Source: a virus. Taken from it: DNA of 26,182 nt. The position numbers and the translations under genes are program-made. Shown piece after piece: positions 1-6,825 of this stretch. The stretch's first letter is position 1. Each line of letters begins with the position of its first letter. The notes under the pieces are model-generated. The model saw only the letters and a list, made by a program, of their open reading frames with translations. It was not told the origin of the DNA and ran no database searches. The stretch lies in the IMG/VR virus record IMGVR_UViG_3300036846_000938, positions 1-26,182 of that record. One strand, written 5' to 3'.

Positions 1-39
1 GACGCCTTCCGAGCGCTCGCCGATCTCTCTGACGACTAG
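1..39 (+). CDS. 3' end of a rightward gene (partial)
   Basis: Frame 1 is open from the window edge to a TAG at 37-39 and gives the C-terminal residues DAFRALADLSDD. The stop is followed directly by a strong terminator, which supports it being the last gene of a rightward operon. Too little is visible for a function. Confidence 0.5.
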   Translation, partial: DAFRALADLSDD

Positions 40-83
40 CCCCTCCTCGCTGACCTGGACCCGCAGCGGGGAGGGGCGCTTTT
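40..83 (+). terminator. Rho-independent terminator
   Basis: CCCCTCCTCGCTG (40-52) pairs, with one small irregularity, with CAGCGGGGAGGGG (64-76). The stem is followed by CGCTTTT. It begins one base after the TAG of the partial gene, so it should end the rightward transcript before attP. Confidence 0.8.
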
Positions 84-97
84 GCATGGTCCCGATC

Positions 98-124
98 GGG
101 GTCAGGGGTCAGGTAGGGGTCAGG
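98..124. repeat. attP left-arm direct repeats (GGGGTCAGG x3)
   Basis: GGGGTCAGG occurs at 98-106, 105-113 and 116-124. Two similar copies lie on the other side of the tRNA fragment (312-330). Direct repeats flanking the crossover core on both sides are typical of integrase or excisionase arm-binding sites; that role is inferred. Confidence 0.5.
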
Positions 125-230
125 TAACCCCTGTCGGCCACTGTCGGGCTGAGTGCCACTAACGGCTTGAATACAGGGATCTAGCGGCACGAGCTGTCAG
201 ACCTGGTTGGCTTATTTCCTGGAAAGAGGC

Positions 231-274
231 GCTTTGCAAGCTGGAGGTCGCGAGTTCGATCCTCGCACGCTCCA
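231..274 (+). other. attP core: 3' half of tRNA-Ala(TGC)
   Basis: The stretch reads as tRNA positions 31/32 to 73: anticodon loop TTTGCAA (233-239, anticodon TGC), anticodon stem 3' side GCTGG, variable loop AGGTC, T-stem GCGAG/CTCGC around TTCGATC, acceptor strand ACGCTCC and discriminator A. The acceptor strand has T at position 70, as needed for the G3-U70 pair that identifies tRNA-Ala. Upstream bases (GGCGC) cannot form the anticodon stem beyond two pairs, and there is no D-arm, so the 5' half is absent. No CCA is encoded. Lying about 325 bp from the integrase stop, it is the expected crossover core. Confidence 0.85.
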
Positions 275-311
275 AGTAATAGAGCCAAATCTTGTTCGAC
301 CGGAATCGAAA

Positions 312-330
312 GGGGTCAGAAAGGGTCAGG
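312..330. repeat. attP right-arm direct repeats
   Basis: GGGGTCAGA (312-320) and AGGGTCAGG (322-330) match the left-arm GGGGTCAGG repeats and lie about 37 bp right of the tRNA core. Probably integrase or excisionase arm sites (inference). Confidence 0.45.
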
Positions 331-348
331 CTCTCCGAATCGGACCAC

Positions 349-374
349 GAAAAAGGCGCCCCGGAGGACGCCTC
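349..374 (-). terminator. Terminator of the leftward integrase operon
   Basis: On the minus strand AGGCG pairs with CGCCT around a GC-rich loop and is followed by TTTTT. It lies about 27 bp beyond the stop of the 401-604 gene and would stop leftward transcription before attP. Confidence 0.65.
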
Positions 375-400
375 TCTCGCTGCCGATGGGCGATGCAGGT

Positions 401-604
401 CTAGGTCATACCCACTTCCTCGATCGTGCTCACGTCCCACTCGTCCTCGACGAGGTCTACTGCGTCCGAGACGATCACGTCGTAGCCGTGTACGGCCATC
501 TCGATTTCGTCGCGAGCCTCGTCCTCGTCCTCGGCGTAAACGTCGAACGTCGCCGTGATCGTCTTCGTCGCGATGACCTTGAACTGGTGCTCCTCGTTGC
601 TCAT
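401..604 (-). CDS. Small acidic protein coupled to integrase
   Basis: Encodes 67 residues. The ATG (602-604) overlaps the integrase stop as ATGA, so translation is probably coupled, and the start is taken from that overlap. The layout is a beta-rich first half (FKVIATKTITATFDVYAED) followed by a helix rich in Asp and Glu and an acidic C-terminus. This recalls the small DpnD/PcfM-type fold found in phages, but the resemblance is weak and by eye. Position directly after int suggests, without proof, a modulator of integration or excision. It is the last gene before the leftward terminator. Confidence 0.7.
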   Translation of the reverse strand: MSNEEHQFKVIATKTITATFDVYAEDEDEARDEIEMAVHGYDVIVSDAVDLVEDEWDVSTIEEVGMT

Positions 605-1806
605 GCTGCCTCCTCTCTGACCCCGAAGCCCTCGACCTCGGCCAGGAACGCCCGCATCCCCTTGCGGGTCTGTGCGTCCTTCCAGACCTGGGCGTAGTGC
701 TTGTCGAACACGTCGGTCGAGTGGCCGAGCATCTTCGCGGCGGCGTGGATCGGGACCTTGGAGTAGGCGAACACCGTCGCCGTCGTCCGCCGCAGCACCT
801 GCGGCCCGACATCGTCGCCGAGCTTCGCCTGTGCGCCAGCCCGTTGAACTGCGTCCGAGAACCAGTGCAGCTTGCGCGTCTCGCCGAACTCGTCGGTGAA
901 GACGTAGTCGCCGAAATCGCCGAGGCCCTTCGCCTGCTCGACGGCGAGGTGATCGATCAGGGCCTCGTGTGCCCGGTCGAGCAGGATCACGTCGCGTGCC
1001 CACTTGTTCTTGAGCGGGACACGCTTGGTCTGCCCGAGCTGGCGGGTGAGCTTGATCTCTCGCTCGACCATCAGGTCGAGATCGCTCCAGAGGAGACCAG
1101 CACACTCGGCTCGGCGCATCCCGGTGAATCCGAGCACGGTGATCACAGTGCGCGCCTCGCCGCTTGCGGCCTCGATCAGTCGGTTCAGCTCGGCGACGGT
1201 GAGCGCTCGACCGAGGAACTCCTCGCGGCTGTCCTGCACAGGCAGGTCGGCTGGCTCGATCCAGTCGAAGACGTTGAAGTCGACGGCACGGATCCGGCGC
1301 CCGTAGCGGAGAACGTGCCGCAGCACCGTGAGCTTGCCGTTGACCGTCCACTCGGCGAACGTCCGGTCGCCCCGTCCCTTCTGCTCACGGAGCCAGCCGA
1401 TCCAGTCGAGCACCTGATCGTGGTCGATCTTGTGGGCGTAGGTGCTGCCGAAGACCGGCTGCACGTAGCGCTCGTAGTCGCCCCGGTACAGCTCGACCGT
1501 CCGCTCGGAGGGCGCCTTCGGATGGCTCTGGGCGATCCGCTCGTCGAGCCGGGCGAATGCCTCCTCGGCGAGATCGTCGAGCTTCTTCGGCGACGGCAGG
1601 CCGAGGCCCGTCTTCTCCTTCTGGATCGTCTTCTCCTTCCACCAGAGCACGACCTCGCGAGGCGGTTCGACGCGATCGAGCGGGAACCCAGTCGGGTAGC
1701 TCGCCGAGATCCCGTCGATCTTCAGCTCGTAGACCTTATCGTCCTTGCGCTCACGCTCCCAGAGGCCCTGGTGATGCGGAACGCGGGTACGCTTTCCTGC
1801 TGCCAT
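601..1806 (-). CDS. int: Tyrosine-recombinase integrase
   Basis: Encodes 401 residues, normal for phage tyrosine integrases with N-terminal arm-binding and SAM-like core-binding domains (residues about 95-180) and a C-terminal catalytic domain (about 195-385). Visible catalytic positions are Arg231 (in TGMRRAE), a lysine in the beta-hairpin around 261-268, Arg339 (in QVLRRT), His362 (in LGHS) and nucleophile Tyr371 (in KHYAQV). The usual histidine of the HxxR box is Gln336. It should recombine attP with the 3' end of a host tRNA-Ala(TGC) gene. It is followed by a 4-nt-overlapping small gene and preceded, 20 bp away, by an excisionase-like HTH gene. Confidence 0.95.
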   Translation of the reverse strand: MAAGKRTRVPHHQGLWERERKDDKVYELKIDGISASYPTGFPLDRVEPPREVVLWWKEKTIQKEKTGLGLPSPKKLDDLAEEAFARLDERIAQSHPKAPSERTVELYRGDYERYVQPVFGSTYAHKIDHDQVLDWIGWLREQKGRGDRTFAEWTVNGKLTVLRHVLRYGRRIRAVDFNVFDWIEPADLPVQDSREEFLGRALTVAELNRLIEAASGEARTVITVLGFTGMRRAECAGLLWSDLDLMVEREIKLTRQLGQTKRVPLKNKWARDVILLDRAHEALIDHLAVEQAKGLGDFGDYVFTDEFGETRKLHWFSDAVQRAGAQAKLGDDVGPQVLRRTTATVFAYSKVPIHAAAKMLGHSTDVFDKHYAQVWKDAQTRKGMRAFLAEVEGFGVREEAA

Positions 1807-1826
1807 GAGGAGTCACTTCCTTCTGG

Positions 1827-2174
1827 TCACGGCCGGGGGTGTTTCGGCACCGCCCGGCCTTTGATTGTCTGCTCGGGGTTGGCCCGAAGCTGGAGGAGAG
1901 TAGCAGGCGACTCGGCGATCGCGACGTCGAGTGCCTTCCGGTCGACGTACCAGCGGCCCTCATAGCGCTTCCCAGGAAGCTTGTCGCGCCGGAGACGTGT
2001 AACGACGGCCTCCTGCGAGATCCCGAGCAGCTCGCCCGCCTGCTCGGGGGTCAGCCAGCGCCAGTGTTCCTCGACCTCCTCACGCACGATCTGGCGGATC
2101 ACCTCGACGAGGGCCTCGCTGAAGCCCTCCCAAGACGTGCGGTCACCGCTGTTCTTCATCAGTTCCAGACTCAT
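1827..2174 (-). CDS. Excisionase-like helix-turn-helix protein
   Basis: Encodes 115 residues. The ATG at 2172-2174 is chosen because CCAAGGAGG lies 5 nt upstream; a longer frame exists but has no such site. Residues 41-90 form a MerR/excisionase-type winged helix: LTPEQAGELLGISQEAVVTR, then a wing ending in GRWYVDRKAL. The N-terminal 35 residues look helical. Its place just upstream of int in the same orientation suggests directionality control, but a transcription regulator is also possible. Its 5' end overlaps the upstream gene by 32 nt. Confidence 0.8.
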   Translation of the reverse strand: MSLELMKNSGDRTSWEGFSEALVEVIRQIVREEVEEHWRWLTPEQAGELLGISQEAVVTRLRRDKLPGKRYEGRWYVDRKALDVAIAESPATLLQLRANPEQTIKGRAVPKHPRP

Positions 2175-2625
2175 TCCTCGCCTCCTTGGGTTGGTGCAGC
2201 AGTCGATAGGTCGCGGCGTTGCGTGACGCACGCTCGCGTGATGCCTGCTCGACCTCCTCGCCCCTCGGCCTCAGCCCGGCCCAAAGGCTGATCATCCTCT
2301 TCTGCAGCTCTGTGTCCTCGCCGTGGGCGCGCAGGAGACCATGTCTGCCGAACAGCTCGTCGAGCAGCTCGTCCTCGCTGTCGAAGAACAGGCCCACGTT
2401 CGCAACCCAGTGCTCGGCCTGCACGACCTGGTGCGAGCGCCCGTCTGCGCGAGCGTCCTGCTCGGGCAGCCTGCCCGAGCGCAGGCCCCAGATGAAAAGG
2501 CTGGTCGGGTTCTCGATCCGAGGCCCGCTCGCCTGCGCGAGCCAGGCGCTGACCAGCTCCTCACTGGCTGCGTCGACCTCGGCGAGCTGGAAGATCGTCA
2601 GCCCGAGGTCGCTGATTTCAAGCAT
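2143..2625 (-). CDS. Hypothetical protein, 160 aa
   Basis: Not recognised. The N-terminus (MLEISDLGLTIFQLAEV) is hydrophobic but no clear membrane segment is present. The middle holds ENPTSLFIWGLRSGRLP, and the last 60 residues are charged and probably helical. It overlaps the downstream HTH gene by 32 nt and the upstream gene by 8 nt, so it belongs to the integrase operon. No good Shine-Dalgarno is seen before this ATG; coupling to the upstream gene may drive translation. Confidence 0.65.
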   Translation of the reverse strand: MLEISDLGLTIFQLAEVDAASEELVSAWLAQASGPRIENPTSLFIWGLRSGRLPEQDARADGRSHQVVQAEHWVANVGLFFDSEDELLDELFGRHGLLRAHGEDTELQKRMISLWAGLRPRGEEVEQASRERASRNAATYRLLHQPKEARNESGTDEEQR

Positions 2626-2851
2626 CTCGCGCCGCCATCGCGAAGAAGCGTGCGGCCGTTAGGAAGTAGAACTCGCTCGTGTAGTACGTGGCTGGCGGTC
2701 GTACCCGCTGATCGGCCTGCTCGGCTCCTCGTCGCGCCTCGATCGAGCGCAGAACCATCTCGACGCAGCGCTGCGAAGGCTCGCCGTCGTCGTGCTCGAT
2801 CGGCACGACCCACTGAGCGTCTGGCTGCCACTGAAACTCGTCTTCGCCCAT
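2618..2851 (-). CDS. Hypothetical protein, 77 aa
   Basis: Starts at the ATG 2849-2851, preceded by GGAGGG 7 nt upstream; a TTG five codons earlier would place that site inside the gene. The sequence has an acidic N-terminus rich in Trp and Gln (DEFQWQPDAQWVVPIEHDD) and a C-terminal part with TYYTSEFYFLTAARFFAMAA, which resembles short phage proteins of unknown role. It is the first gene of the 2851-to-401 leftward group. Confidence 0.65.
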   Translation of the reverse strand: MGEDEFQWQPDAQWVVPIEHDDGEPSQRCVEMVLRSIEARRGAEQADQRVRPPATYYTSEFYFLTAARFFAMAARDA

Positions 2852-3189
2852 AGCTTGACCCTCCAATCTGTGGATAGAGGTAGAACCCGCCGCTTCCGAT
2901 CACGGAGGAGGAGGGAGCGGTATGGGGGGAGTTGCTCTCTTCGTGGACTGCTTTCGGGCGATGCCTGTGGTTACCGGCCTCGCTTGGATGGGTGTTCTCG
3001 CCGGTCTGTGAAGACCTTGCCCGCGAGTCACCGATCGGCGCCGGACACGACCCCCACTCAAGGGGGCATCCACGTATCGGACGTTCCGGGTTTAGGGTCA
3101 CATCCCCTCACGGTTAGCGCGTCCCTTGTGCGGGCCTTGCCCGCTACCGTTTGCTTGAGCTGCTCTGGCTTACCTCCTTTCCATTGCTC
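2852..3189. other. Intergenic region, probably control DNA
   Basis: A 338-bp stretch without a convincing gene. It has two small inverted repeats, CCCCC/GGGGG around ACTCAA (about 3050-3066) and GCGGGC-CTT-GCCCGC (about 3128-3142). A promoter for the integrase group is expected here, but I see only weak minus-strand hexamers and do not call one. Confidence 0.4.
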
Positions 3190-3453
3190 TCACCCGGCCA
3201 AGGTCGAGGACGAGGACGAGGACGAGCGCCGGAGCAGCTCGCTACGTTCTGCAGTCCAGGCCTTCTGCCGCAGCAGCCAGTTCTCTTGCCGCTGACGGGC
3301 CAGGTAGAGCTTGCGGCGCTGGCCCGCGACGACGACCTTCAGCCGCACGATCTCGGCGTTGCGTTCGGCGAGCGCCAGCTCAACCTCAGCTAGACGTTCA
3401 GCCTGCATCCGGTTGGCATCCAGCAGCGCGGCGTCGTAGCGCAGCTCGCTCAC
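3190..3453 (-). CDS. Coiled-coil protein, 87 aa
   Basis: Starts at GTG 3451-3453, overlapping the upstream stop as GTGA. Residues about 8-65 are a continuous charged amphipathic helix (AERLAEVELALAERNAEIVR) suited to a coiled coil. The C-terminus holds a run of seven serines (residues 77-83). No enzymatic motif. It is the last gene of the long overlapping operon that begins at the XRE repressor. Function unknown. Confidence 0.65.
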   Translation of the reverse strand: MSELRYDAALLDANRMQAERLAEVELALAERNAEIVRLKVVVAGQRRKLYLARQRQENWLLRQKAWTAERSELLRRSSSSSSSTLAG

Positions 3454-3635
3454 CAGACCTTCACCCCGATCGGGCGTGCTCGTCGCTCGCCTCGCGGCTT
3501 GGGCGCCTGCGGCTTGCCGTCGGGACCGGGCGGGTCGTAGAACAGCCACGCCCCGCAGTGCGGGCACCATTTTGAGCTGGGCGGACACTTGCGCTCGCAC
3601 TTGGGGCAGGTGGGGCGGAAGCGGTCGTAGCTCAC
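3450..3635 (-). CDS. Zinc-ribbon protein, 61 aa
   Basis: Starts at GTG 3633-3635 in a 4-nt overlap with the resolvase gene. A CPKC (residues 10-13) and a CPHC (24-27) pair make a classic zinc ribbon. The basic Pro-rich C-terminus (PKPRGERRARP) could touch nucleic acid. Probably a small nucleic-acid or protein adaptor; no specific role can be assigned. Confidence 0.7.
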   Translation of the reverse strand: MSYDRFRPTCPKCERKCPPSSKWCPHCGAWLFYDPPGPDGKPQAPKPRGERRARPIGVKVW

Positions 3636-3952
3636 TTGATCAGCCCCAGCAGGTCGCCGAGTCCGAGCACGGCGTGCCACTTCTCGTTCGAGCGGCGGTA
3701 GCAGAGCAGCGGGATGAAGCCGTCGGGCGACTCGGCCTCGGCCTGGGCCATCCACTCGGGCACCCGTAGCCGCTCCTGACGCTTGACCTCAAGGTGGAAG
3801 GCGATGAGACCCTCCCGGCCTCTCTTCGTCGCCATGTGATCGCCGAGGCCCTCCAGTCCGCGCACGGTGAAGCCCCAGGCGGCGAAGATCTCTTTCACCT
3901 CGCGCTCACCGACCACGCCCTTACGCCGTCTCCCGGCGCCCGAGAGGCTCAT
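3632..3952 (-). CDS. Resolvase-type PD-(D/E)XK nuclease
   Basis: Encodes 106 residues from ATG 3950-3952, overlapping the upstream stop as ATGA. GVVGEREVKEIFAAWGF near the N-terminus gives the helix with a conserved Glu, GLGDH (36-39) the Asp, and HLEVKRQ (53-59) the E-x-K of the PD-(D/E)XK fold. The C-terminal part (PLLCYRRSNEKWHAVL) matches the usual last strands. This is the pattern of archaeal-type Holliday-junction resolvase-like phage nucleases. It probably cuts recombination or packaging intermediates. Activity on junctions is inferred from family, not visible. Confidence 0.75.
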   Translation of the reverse strand: MSLSGAGRRRKGVVGEREVKEIFAAWGFTVRGLEGLGDHMATKRGREGLIAFHLEVKRQERLRVPEWMAQAEAESPDGFIPLLCYRRSNEKWHAVLGLGDLLGLIK

Positions 3953-4128
3953 CGTCTGTCCTTGTGGTGCGGCTGAACAGGCAGCAGCGTGTTGATCCAG
4001 ACCTCGCGCACATCTGTCGTCTCCTGCTCGATGTGCTTGCGAAGCTCGCCGCGTGTCTTGAATCGCGCCCCACAGGCGCACGTCGGGCGAGTGCTCTGCT
4101 TCGCCTCGTGCGACACGGCGCGGTTCAC
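3949..4128 (-). CDS. Small zinc-finger-like protein, 59 aa
   Basis: Starts at GTG 4126-4128, overlapping the upstream stop as GTGA. Residues 17-32, CACGARFKTRGELRKH, look like a C2H2-type finger with shortened Cys spacing, followed by IEQET. Basic overall, so DNA or RNA binding is plausible. Unknown function. Confidence 0.6.
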   Translation of the reverse strand: MNRAVSHEAKQSTRPTCACGARFKTRGELRKHIEQETTDVREVWINTLLPVQPHHKDRR

Positions 4129-4364
4129 CGAGAAACCTCGTCGTCCCAGGCGTTGAGCTGCTCGCACAGCTCGCGGGAGCGGCGCTCGTTGGTCTTCTCG
4201 CGCCCCGTGAGGGAGCCGGTGAGGAACTCGGCCACGATCCGGTAGTTGATCGCGCTGTCGAGCACCACGAACGAGCGTTTCGGCGGGTGGGCGTTACTGG
4301 CCCTGCCGGTGCTGGGATTGATCGTGTACCCGGTGACCGACCGCATGATGAAGCGCTCGCTCAT
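4125..4364 (-). CDS. Hypothetical protein, 79 aa
   Basis: Starts at ATG 4362-4364 in an ATGA overlap. The first half is beta-rich (FIMRSVTGYTINPSTG, RSFVVLDSAINYRIVAEF) and the second half charged. No recognised domain. Retained as a gene because it is locked between two 4-nt overlaps and has G/C-rich wobble positions. Confidence 0.65.
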   Translation of the reverse strand: MSERFIMRSVTGYTINPSTGRASNAHPPKRSFVVLDSAINYRIVAEFLTGSLTGREKTNERRSRELCEQLNAWDDEVSR

Positions 4365-4438
4365 TTGCCCCTCCCGGCGAAGACGATCGCGCCGAGCACG
4401 ACGAGGAAGAGCAGCGCGATGAACGTGGTCGTGTTCAC
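4361..4438 (-). CDS. Tiny single-pass membrane protein, 25 aa
   Basis: MNTTTFIALLFLVVLGAIVF is one hydrophobic segment, followed by AGRGK. Starts at GTG 4436-4438. It overlaps both neighbours by 4 nt, which argues it is a genuine small gene. Roles such as small holin-like or envelope-modifying peptide are only guesses. Confidence 0.6.
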   Translation of the reverse strand: MNTTTFIALLFLVVLGAIVFAGRGK

Positions 4439-5121
4439 CCGCCCGTCCCCTTGAGGCTCTGCAGGAAGCGGGCCTTCTCCTGGTGGGCGTAGTAGACGCA
4501 GGGCAGCACGACGTAGTAGCGCCCCGTCTGGTTGGTCTCGATCCCGAGGATCATCCCCATGTCGTCGACGAGCACGTCGAGGATCTCGGCGCCGTCCTCG
4601 GCGTCGTCGGGAACCAGGATCGTCCAAGATTTGCGCGCCCGCCCGCCGGTCCTGGTCGGGCGGGCGCGTGTGACGTGCCCACACGTCGGGCACTTCTCTG
4701 GCTCCCAGGGGTCGTCAGGAACTCGCGAGAGCGCGAGTGCTTCAGGAGTCAGAGGCTGCGGCTCGATCGGGGCCAAGGGGGTGATGACCTCGCCGACGCC
4801 GTAGCTCTCGTGGACCGTGCACCACATCCACGTCCAGTCGTAGTCTGGGCCGACGATCTTGATCGCCGCCCTGTGTCCGCCGACGCTGCCGGTGAGGTCG
4901 TCGTGGCAGCGGGCGCAGACGCCGGTCTTGTTCTGGTAGACGACGCCCTTGATCTCGACCCAGTCGAAGGGGGCACCCAGTCGTTGGTCGGTGCGGCGGA
5001 AGATGTGATGGGCGTGCTGGGCCTCGCGGCGGCAGCCGGGGTTGGAGCACCACGGCCCGACCTGATAGGCGGGACCGGCTACGCCGCGAAGCTGTGGGCC
5101 TTTCCAGGCGTTGAGCGTCAT
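4435..5121 (-). CDS. HNH-like zinc protein, 228 aa
   Basis: Starts at ATG 5119-5121 (ATGA overlap). Residues 25-73 hold C25, C30, the HAHH at 36-39 and C69-x2-C72-H73, with GGH at 81-83: the layout of an HNH/zinc-finger nuclease similar to phage Ref-like or NinG-like proteins. A second Cys pair, CPTCGH, lies near residue 145, followed by a basic linker and a C-terminal acidic-to-beta domain (about 170-228). Probably a recombination-linked or host-DNA-cutting nuclease; without alignment, catalysis is uncertain and a purely structural zinc fold is possible. Confidence 0.65.
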   Translation of the reverse strand: MTLNAWKGPQLRGVAGPAYQVGPWCSNPGCRREAQHAHHIFRRTDQRLGAPFDWVEIKGVVYQNKTGVCARCHDDLTGSVGGHRAAIKIVGPDYDWTWMWCTVHESYGVGEVITPLAPIEPQPLTPEALALSRVPDDPWEPEKCPTCGHVTRARPTRTGGRARKSWTILVPDDAEDGAEILDVLVDDMGMILGIETNQTGRYYVVLPCVYYAHQEKARFLQSLKGTGG

Positions 5122-5324
5122 AGCAGCGATCCTTGCTGGGCGATCCCGGTCTGGGCTTTGGCGCGGGCGCAGCGCCCGCACATCACGCGGCCGGTCTTGT
5201 GCCAGAAGCGGAGGTGGTGCAGCCCGCCCGTGCCCCTGGGGCGGTCGCGTGTCCAGCCGGTCGCCTCCTCCAGGCGGTCGGGGTCACGAGGGTTGACCTC
5301 CTCTCCACATTCGGCGCAGCTCAC
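5118..5324 (-). CDS. Zinc-ribbon protein, 68 aa
   Basis: Starts at GTG 5322-5324. Two Cys pairs, CAEC (residues 3-6) and CGRC (about 49-52), with HH and H in between (HHLRFWHKTG). Likely a treble-clef or ribbon zinc fold. It sits in 4-nt overlap with an HNH-like gene downstream and another Cys-rich small gene upstream, so this part of the operon is a cluster of zinc proteins. Confidence 0.65.
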   Translation of the reverse strand: MSCAECGEEVNPRDPDRLEEATGWTRDRPRGTGGLHHLRFWHKTGRVMCGRCARAKAQTGIAQQGSLL

Positions 5325-5479
5325 TGCTTCCTCGGCTTGCGTCGAAGGCAGAGCAGGCAGCGGTAGCGGTTGCGCTCGACCGTGCTCGTCGTGTAGAGCG
5401 CGTGGCCGCAGGCGAGCGTGAGGCGCAGCCCGTCGGGGTAGCGCTCGATCAGGAGCGCCTCACGGGCACGGCAGCTCAC
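5321..5479 (-). CDS. Small Cys-rich protein, 52 aa
   Basis: Begins at GTG 5477-5479 and ends with TGA 5321-5323, with 4-nt overlaps on both sides. The product begins MSCRAREALL and has ACGH around residue 24 and CLLC near 41, a C-x-H/C-x2-C zinc-binding layout, then a basic tail RRKPRKQ. No family recognised. Confidence 0.6.
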   Translation of the reverse strand: MSCRAREALLIERYPDGLRLTLACGHALYTTSTVERNRYRCLLCLRRKPRKQ

Positions 5480-5595
5480 TGCTGCCTCCGAGACCACTCG
5501 TAGAGGGAGATCGTCCAGGCCGCGACGTAGAGGAAGAGGGCTGCCCCGCCGACGACGACGGCAACGACGGCCAGGATCGTCAGGAGCGGACTCAC
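5476..5595 (-). CDS. Small membrane protein, 39 aa
   Basis: GTG 5593-5595 to TGA 5476-5478. Residues 4-30 form one membrane span (LTILAVVAVVVGGAALFLYV), followed by SLYEWSRRQQ, giving a positively charged C-terminal end. Both ends overlap neighbours by 4 nt. Unknown role; second tiny membrane protein in this operon. Confidence 0.6.
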   Translation of the reverse strand: MSPLLTILAVVAVVVGGAALFLYVAAWTISLYEWSRRQQ

Positions 5596-6476
5596 CGCTC
5601 GCCCTCCCAGGCGGGGCAGTCGGAGCGGAACGAGCAGTAGTCGCAGGCGAAGATGTGGAACGTGCCGCGTGTCGGCCAGGGGCCGTCGGCGCCGTAGGTG
5701 CGCATGTAGTGGCTCATCTCGTCGACGAGCGCGAGGATCGTGCGCTGGTGGGCGTCGATCTGCGTCTGCGAGGGGTTGACGTACAGGGCCTCGCTCTCAA
5801 GCGGGGTGACGACGCCGACCTTGTGATCGGAGAGCGTGCAGGCGAGCGTGTGGAACTCAGCGGGCTTGCCGGTCGCGAACGAGTAGATCGCAGCCTGGAT
5901 CAGCCAGGCGGTCTTCGGCTTGTAGGTGCGCTGCTTGCCGCTCTTCCAGTCGATCACGGCAGGTTCGGTCAGGAGGTCGTAGCGCCCCTCGACCGGGACC
6001 GGGAGGCCCATCGGCACCGAGAACTTGCCCTCGACATCGAGCGGCTGTATCCGGGGCGAGACACGGTTGTGGTACTCGCCGACCATGAGACGGCCACGGG
6101 TCTTCGTGTCCTCGTAGGAGGTGTCCCAGACGATCTCGATCTCGTTCTTCTGTTCGTCGTTCCTGACCGTCTCGGCGAAGCCGAGGTCGTCGTACCACTC
6201 GATCACCTGGGTCAAGGGGAGGTCGACGCCGGTCTCGATCTTCTGCCGCATGTTCAGCTCGATCGCCGCGTGGACTGCGCTCCCGAGCGTCAGGTTCTCG
6301 GCGGGACGCTCGGGCTGGTCGAGCAGGTAGCGCTGCTGGAACTCACGCGGGCACTCGACGAACTTGCTCAGCATCGAGGGGCTAACGTGATCCATGCGCT
6401 TGAAGTCCGCGAACGGCCACACGGGGTCGCACTCGCGCAGCAGCTTGAGCTGCGAGGGGTCGATCGAGACGGTCAC
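5592..6476 (-). CDS. Cas4/RecB-like exonuclease
   Basis: Encodes 294 residues from GTG 6474-6476 (GTGA overlap). Motifs follow the Cas4/AddB-type PD-(D/E)XK exonuclease order: SPSMLSKFVECPREF with Cys42, GSAVHAAIE with His70, GRYDLL with Asp167, VIDWKSGK with Asp176 and Lys178, then QAAIYSF with a Gln helix. The C-terminal CDYCSFRSDC gives Cys278, 281 and 287, which with Cys42 would hold a 4Fe-4S cluster. It probably resects DNA ends for phage recombination with the SSB-type protein two genes upstream. Phage Cas4-like proteins can also affect CRISPR adaptation in other systems; nothing here shows that. Confidence 0.85.
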   Translation of the reverse strand: MTVSIDPSQLKLLRECDPVWPFADFKRMDHVSPSMLSKFVECPREFQQRYLLDQPERPAENLTLGSAVHAAIELNMRQKIETGVDLPLTQVIEWYDDLGFAETVRNDEQKNEIEIVWDTSYEDTKTRGRLMVGEYHNRVSPRIQPLDVEGKFSVPMGLPVPVEGRYDLLTEPAVIDWKSGKQRTYKPKTAWLIQAAIYSFATGKPAEFHTLACTLSDHKVGVVTPLESEALYVNPSQTQIDAHQRTILALVDEMSHYMRTYGADGPWPTRGTFHIFACDYCSFRSDCPAWEGER

Positions 6477-6817
6477 CCAGCGGCCTCCCACAGCGTCAGG
6501 CCCTCGGTCACGATCGGGGTGAGCCAGAGGTCGTACTCGACCTTGCCCCCGAACTGAGGCCGGGCACGGAAGAAGGCGCCGGGCGTGAGGCCGTCGAGGC
6601 CCGCTCCGTAGTTGCGCGGTGCGAACCCTCGTGCCCCGAGCTTGAGCAGCCACTCGGCCAGCTCGGCGTCGTCAGTCAGGCAGAAGACGCGCTCTTCGCG
6701 CATGCGGTAGACACGACCGCCGCGCTCGCGGATCTCGGCGAGCAGCTCCGCACCGTCGCGAGCAGGCTCGGGGGGACGGAAGGAGAACGACGTATCGACG
6801 ACCCTGAGGTGCGACAT
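6473..6817 (-). CDS. Hypothetical protein, 114 aa
   Basis: ATG 6815-6817 with GAGG about 6 nt upstream, overlapping the exonuclease start by 4 nt. Sequence: short beta N-terminus, helix ARDGAELLAEIRERGGRVYR, then AELAEWLLKLGARGF and a Tyr/Trp-containing C-terminus. No known domain identified. Position between an SSB-type gene and an exonuclease suggests a recombination or replication accessory role. Confidence 0.65.
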   Translation of the reverse strand: MSHLRVVDTSFSFRPPEPARDGAELLAEIRERGGRVYRMREERVFCLTDDAELAEWLLKLGARGFAPRNYGAGLDGLTPGAFFRARPQFGGKVEYDLWLTPIVTEGLTLWEAAG

Positions 6818-6825
6818 GGCCGACC

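Noticed and set aside
231-274. A functional tRNA gene
   Set aside because: Only the 3' half is present; no D-arm or 5' acceptor strand can be formed upstream.
697-1965. 422-codon plus-strand frame opposite the integrase
   Set aside because: Mirror frame of the integrase with no domain; the integrase has its catalytic residues.
4483-5421. 312-codon plus-strand frame
   Set aside because: Antisense to the HNH-like gene and its Cys-rich neighbours, which have coupled 4-nt overlaps; no domain in the plus-strand product.
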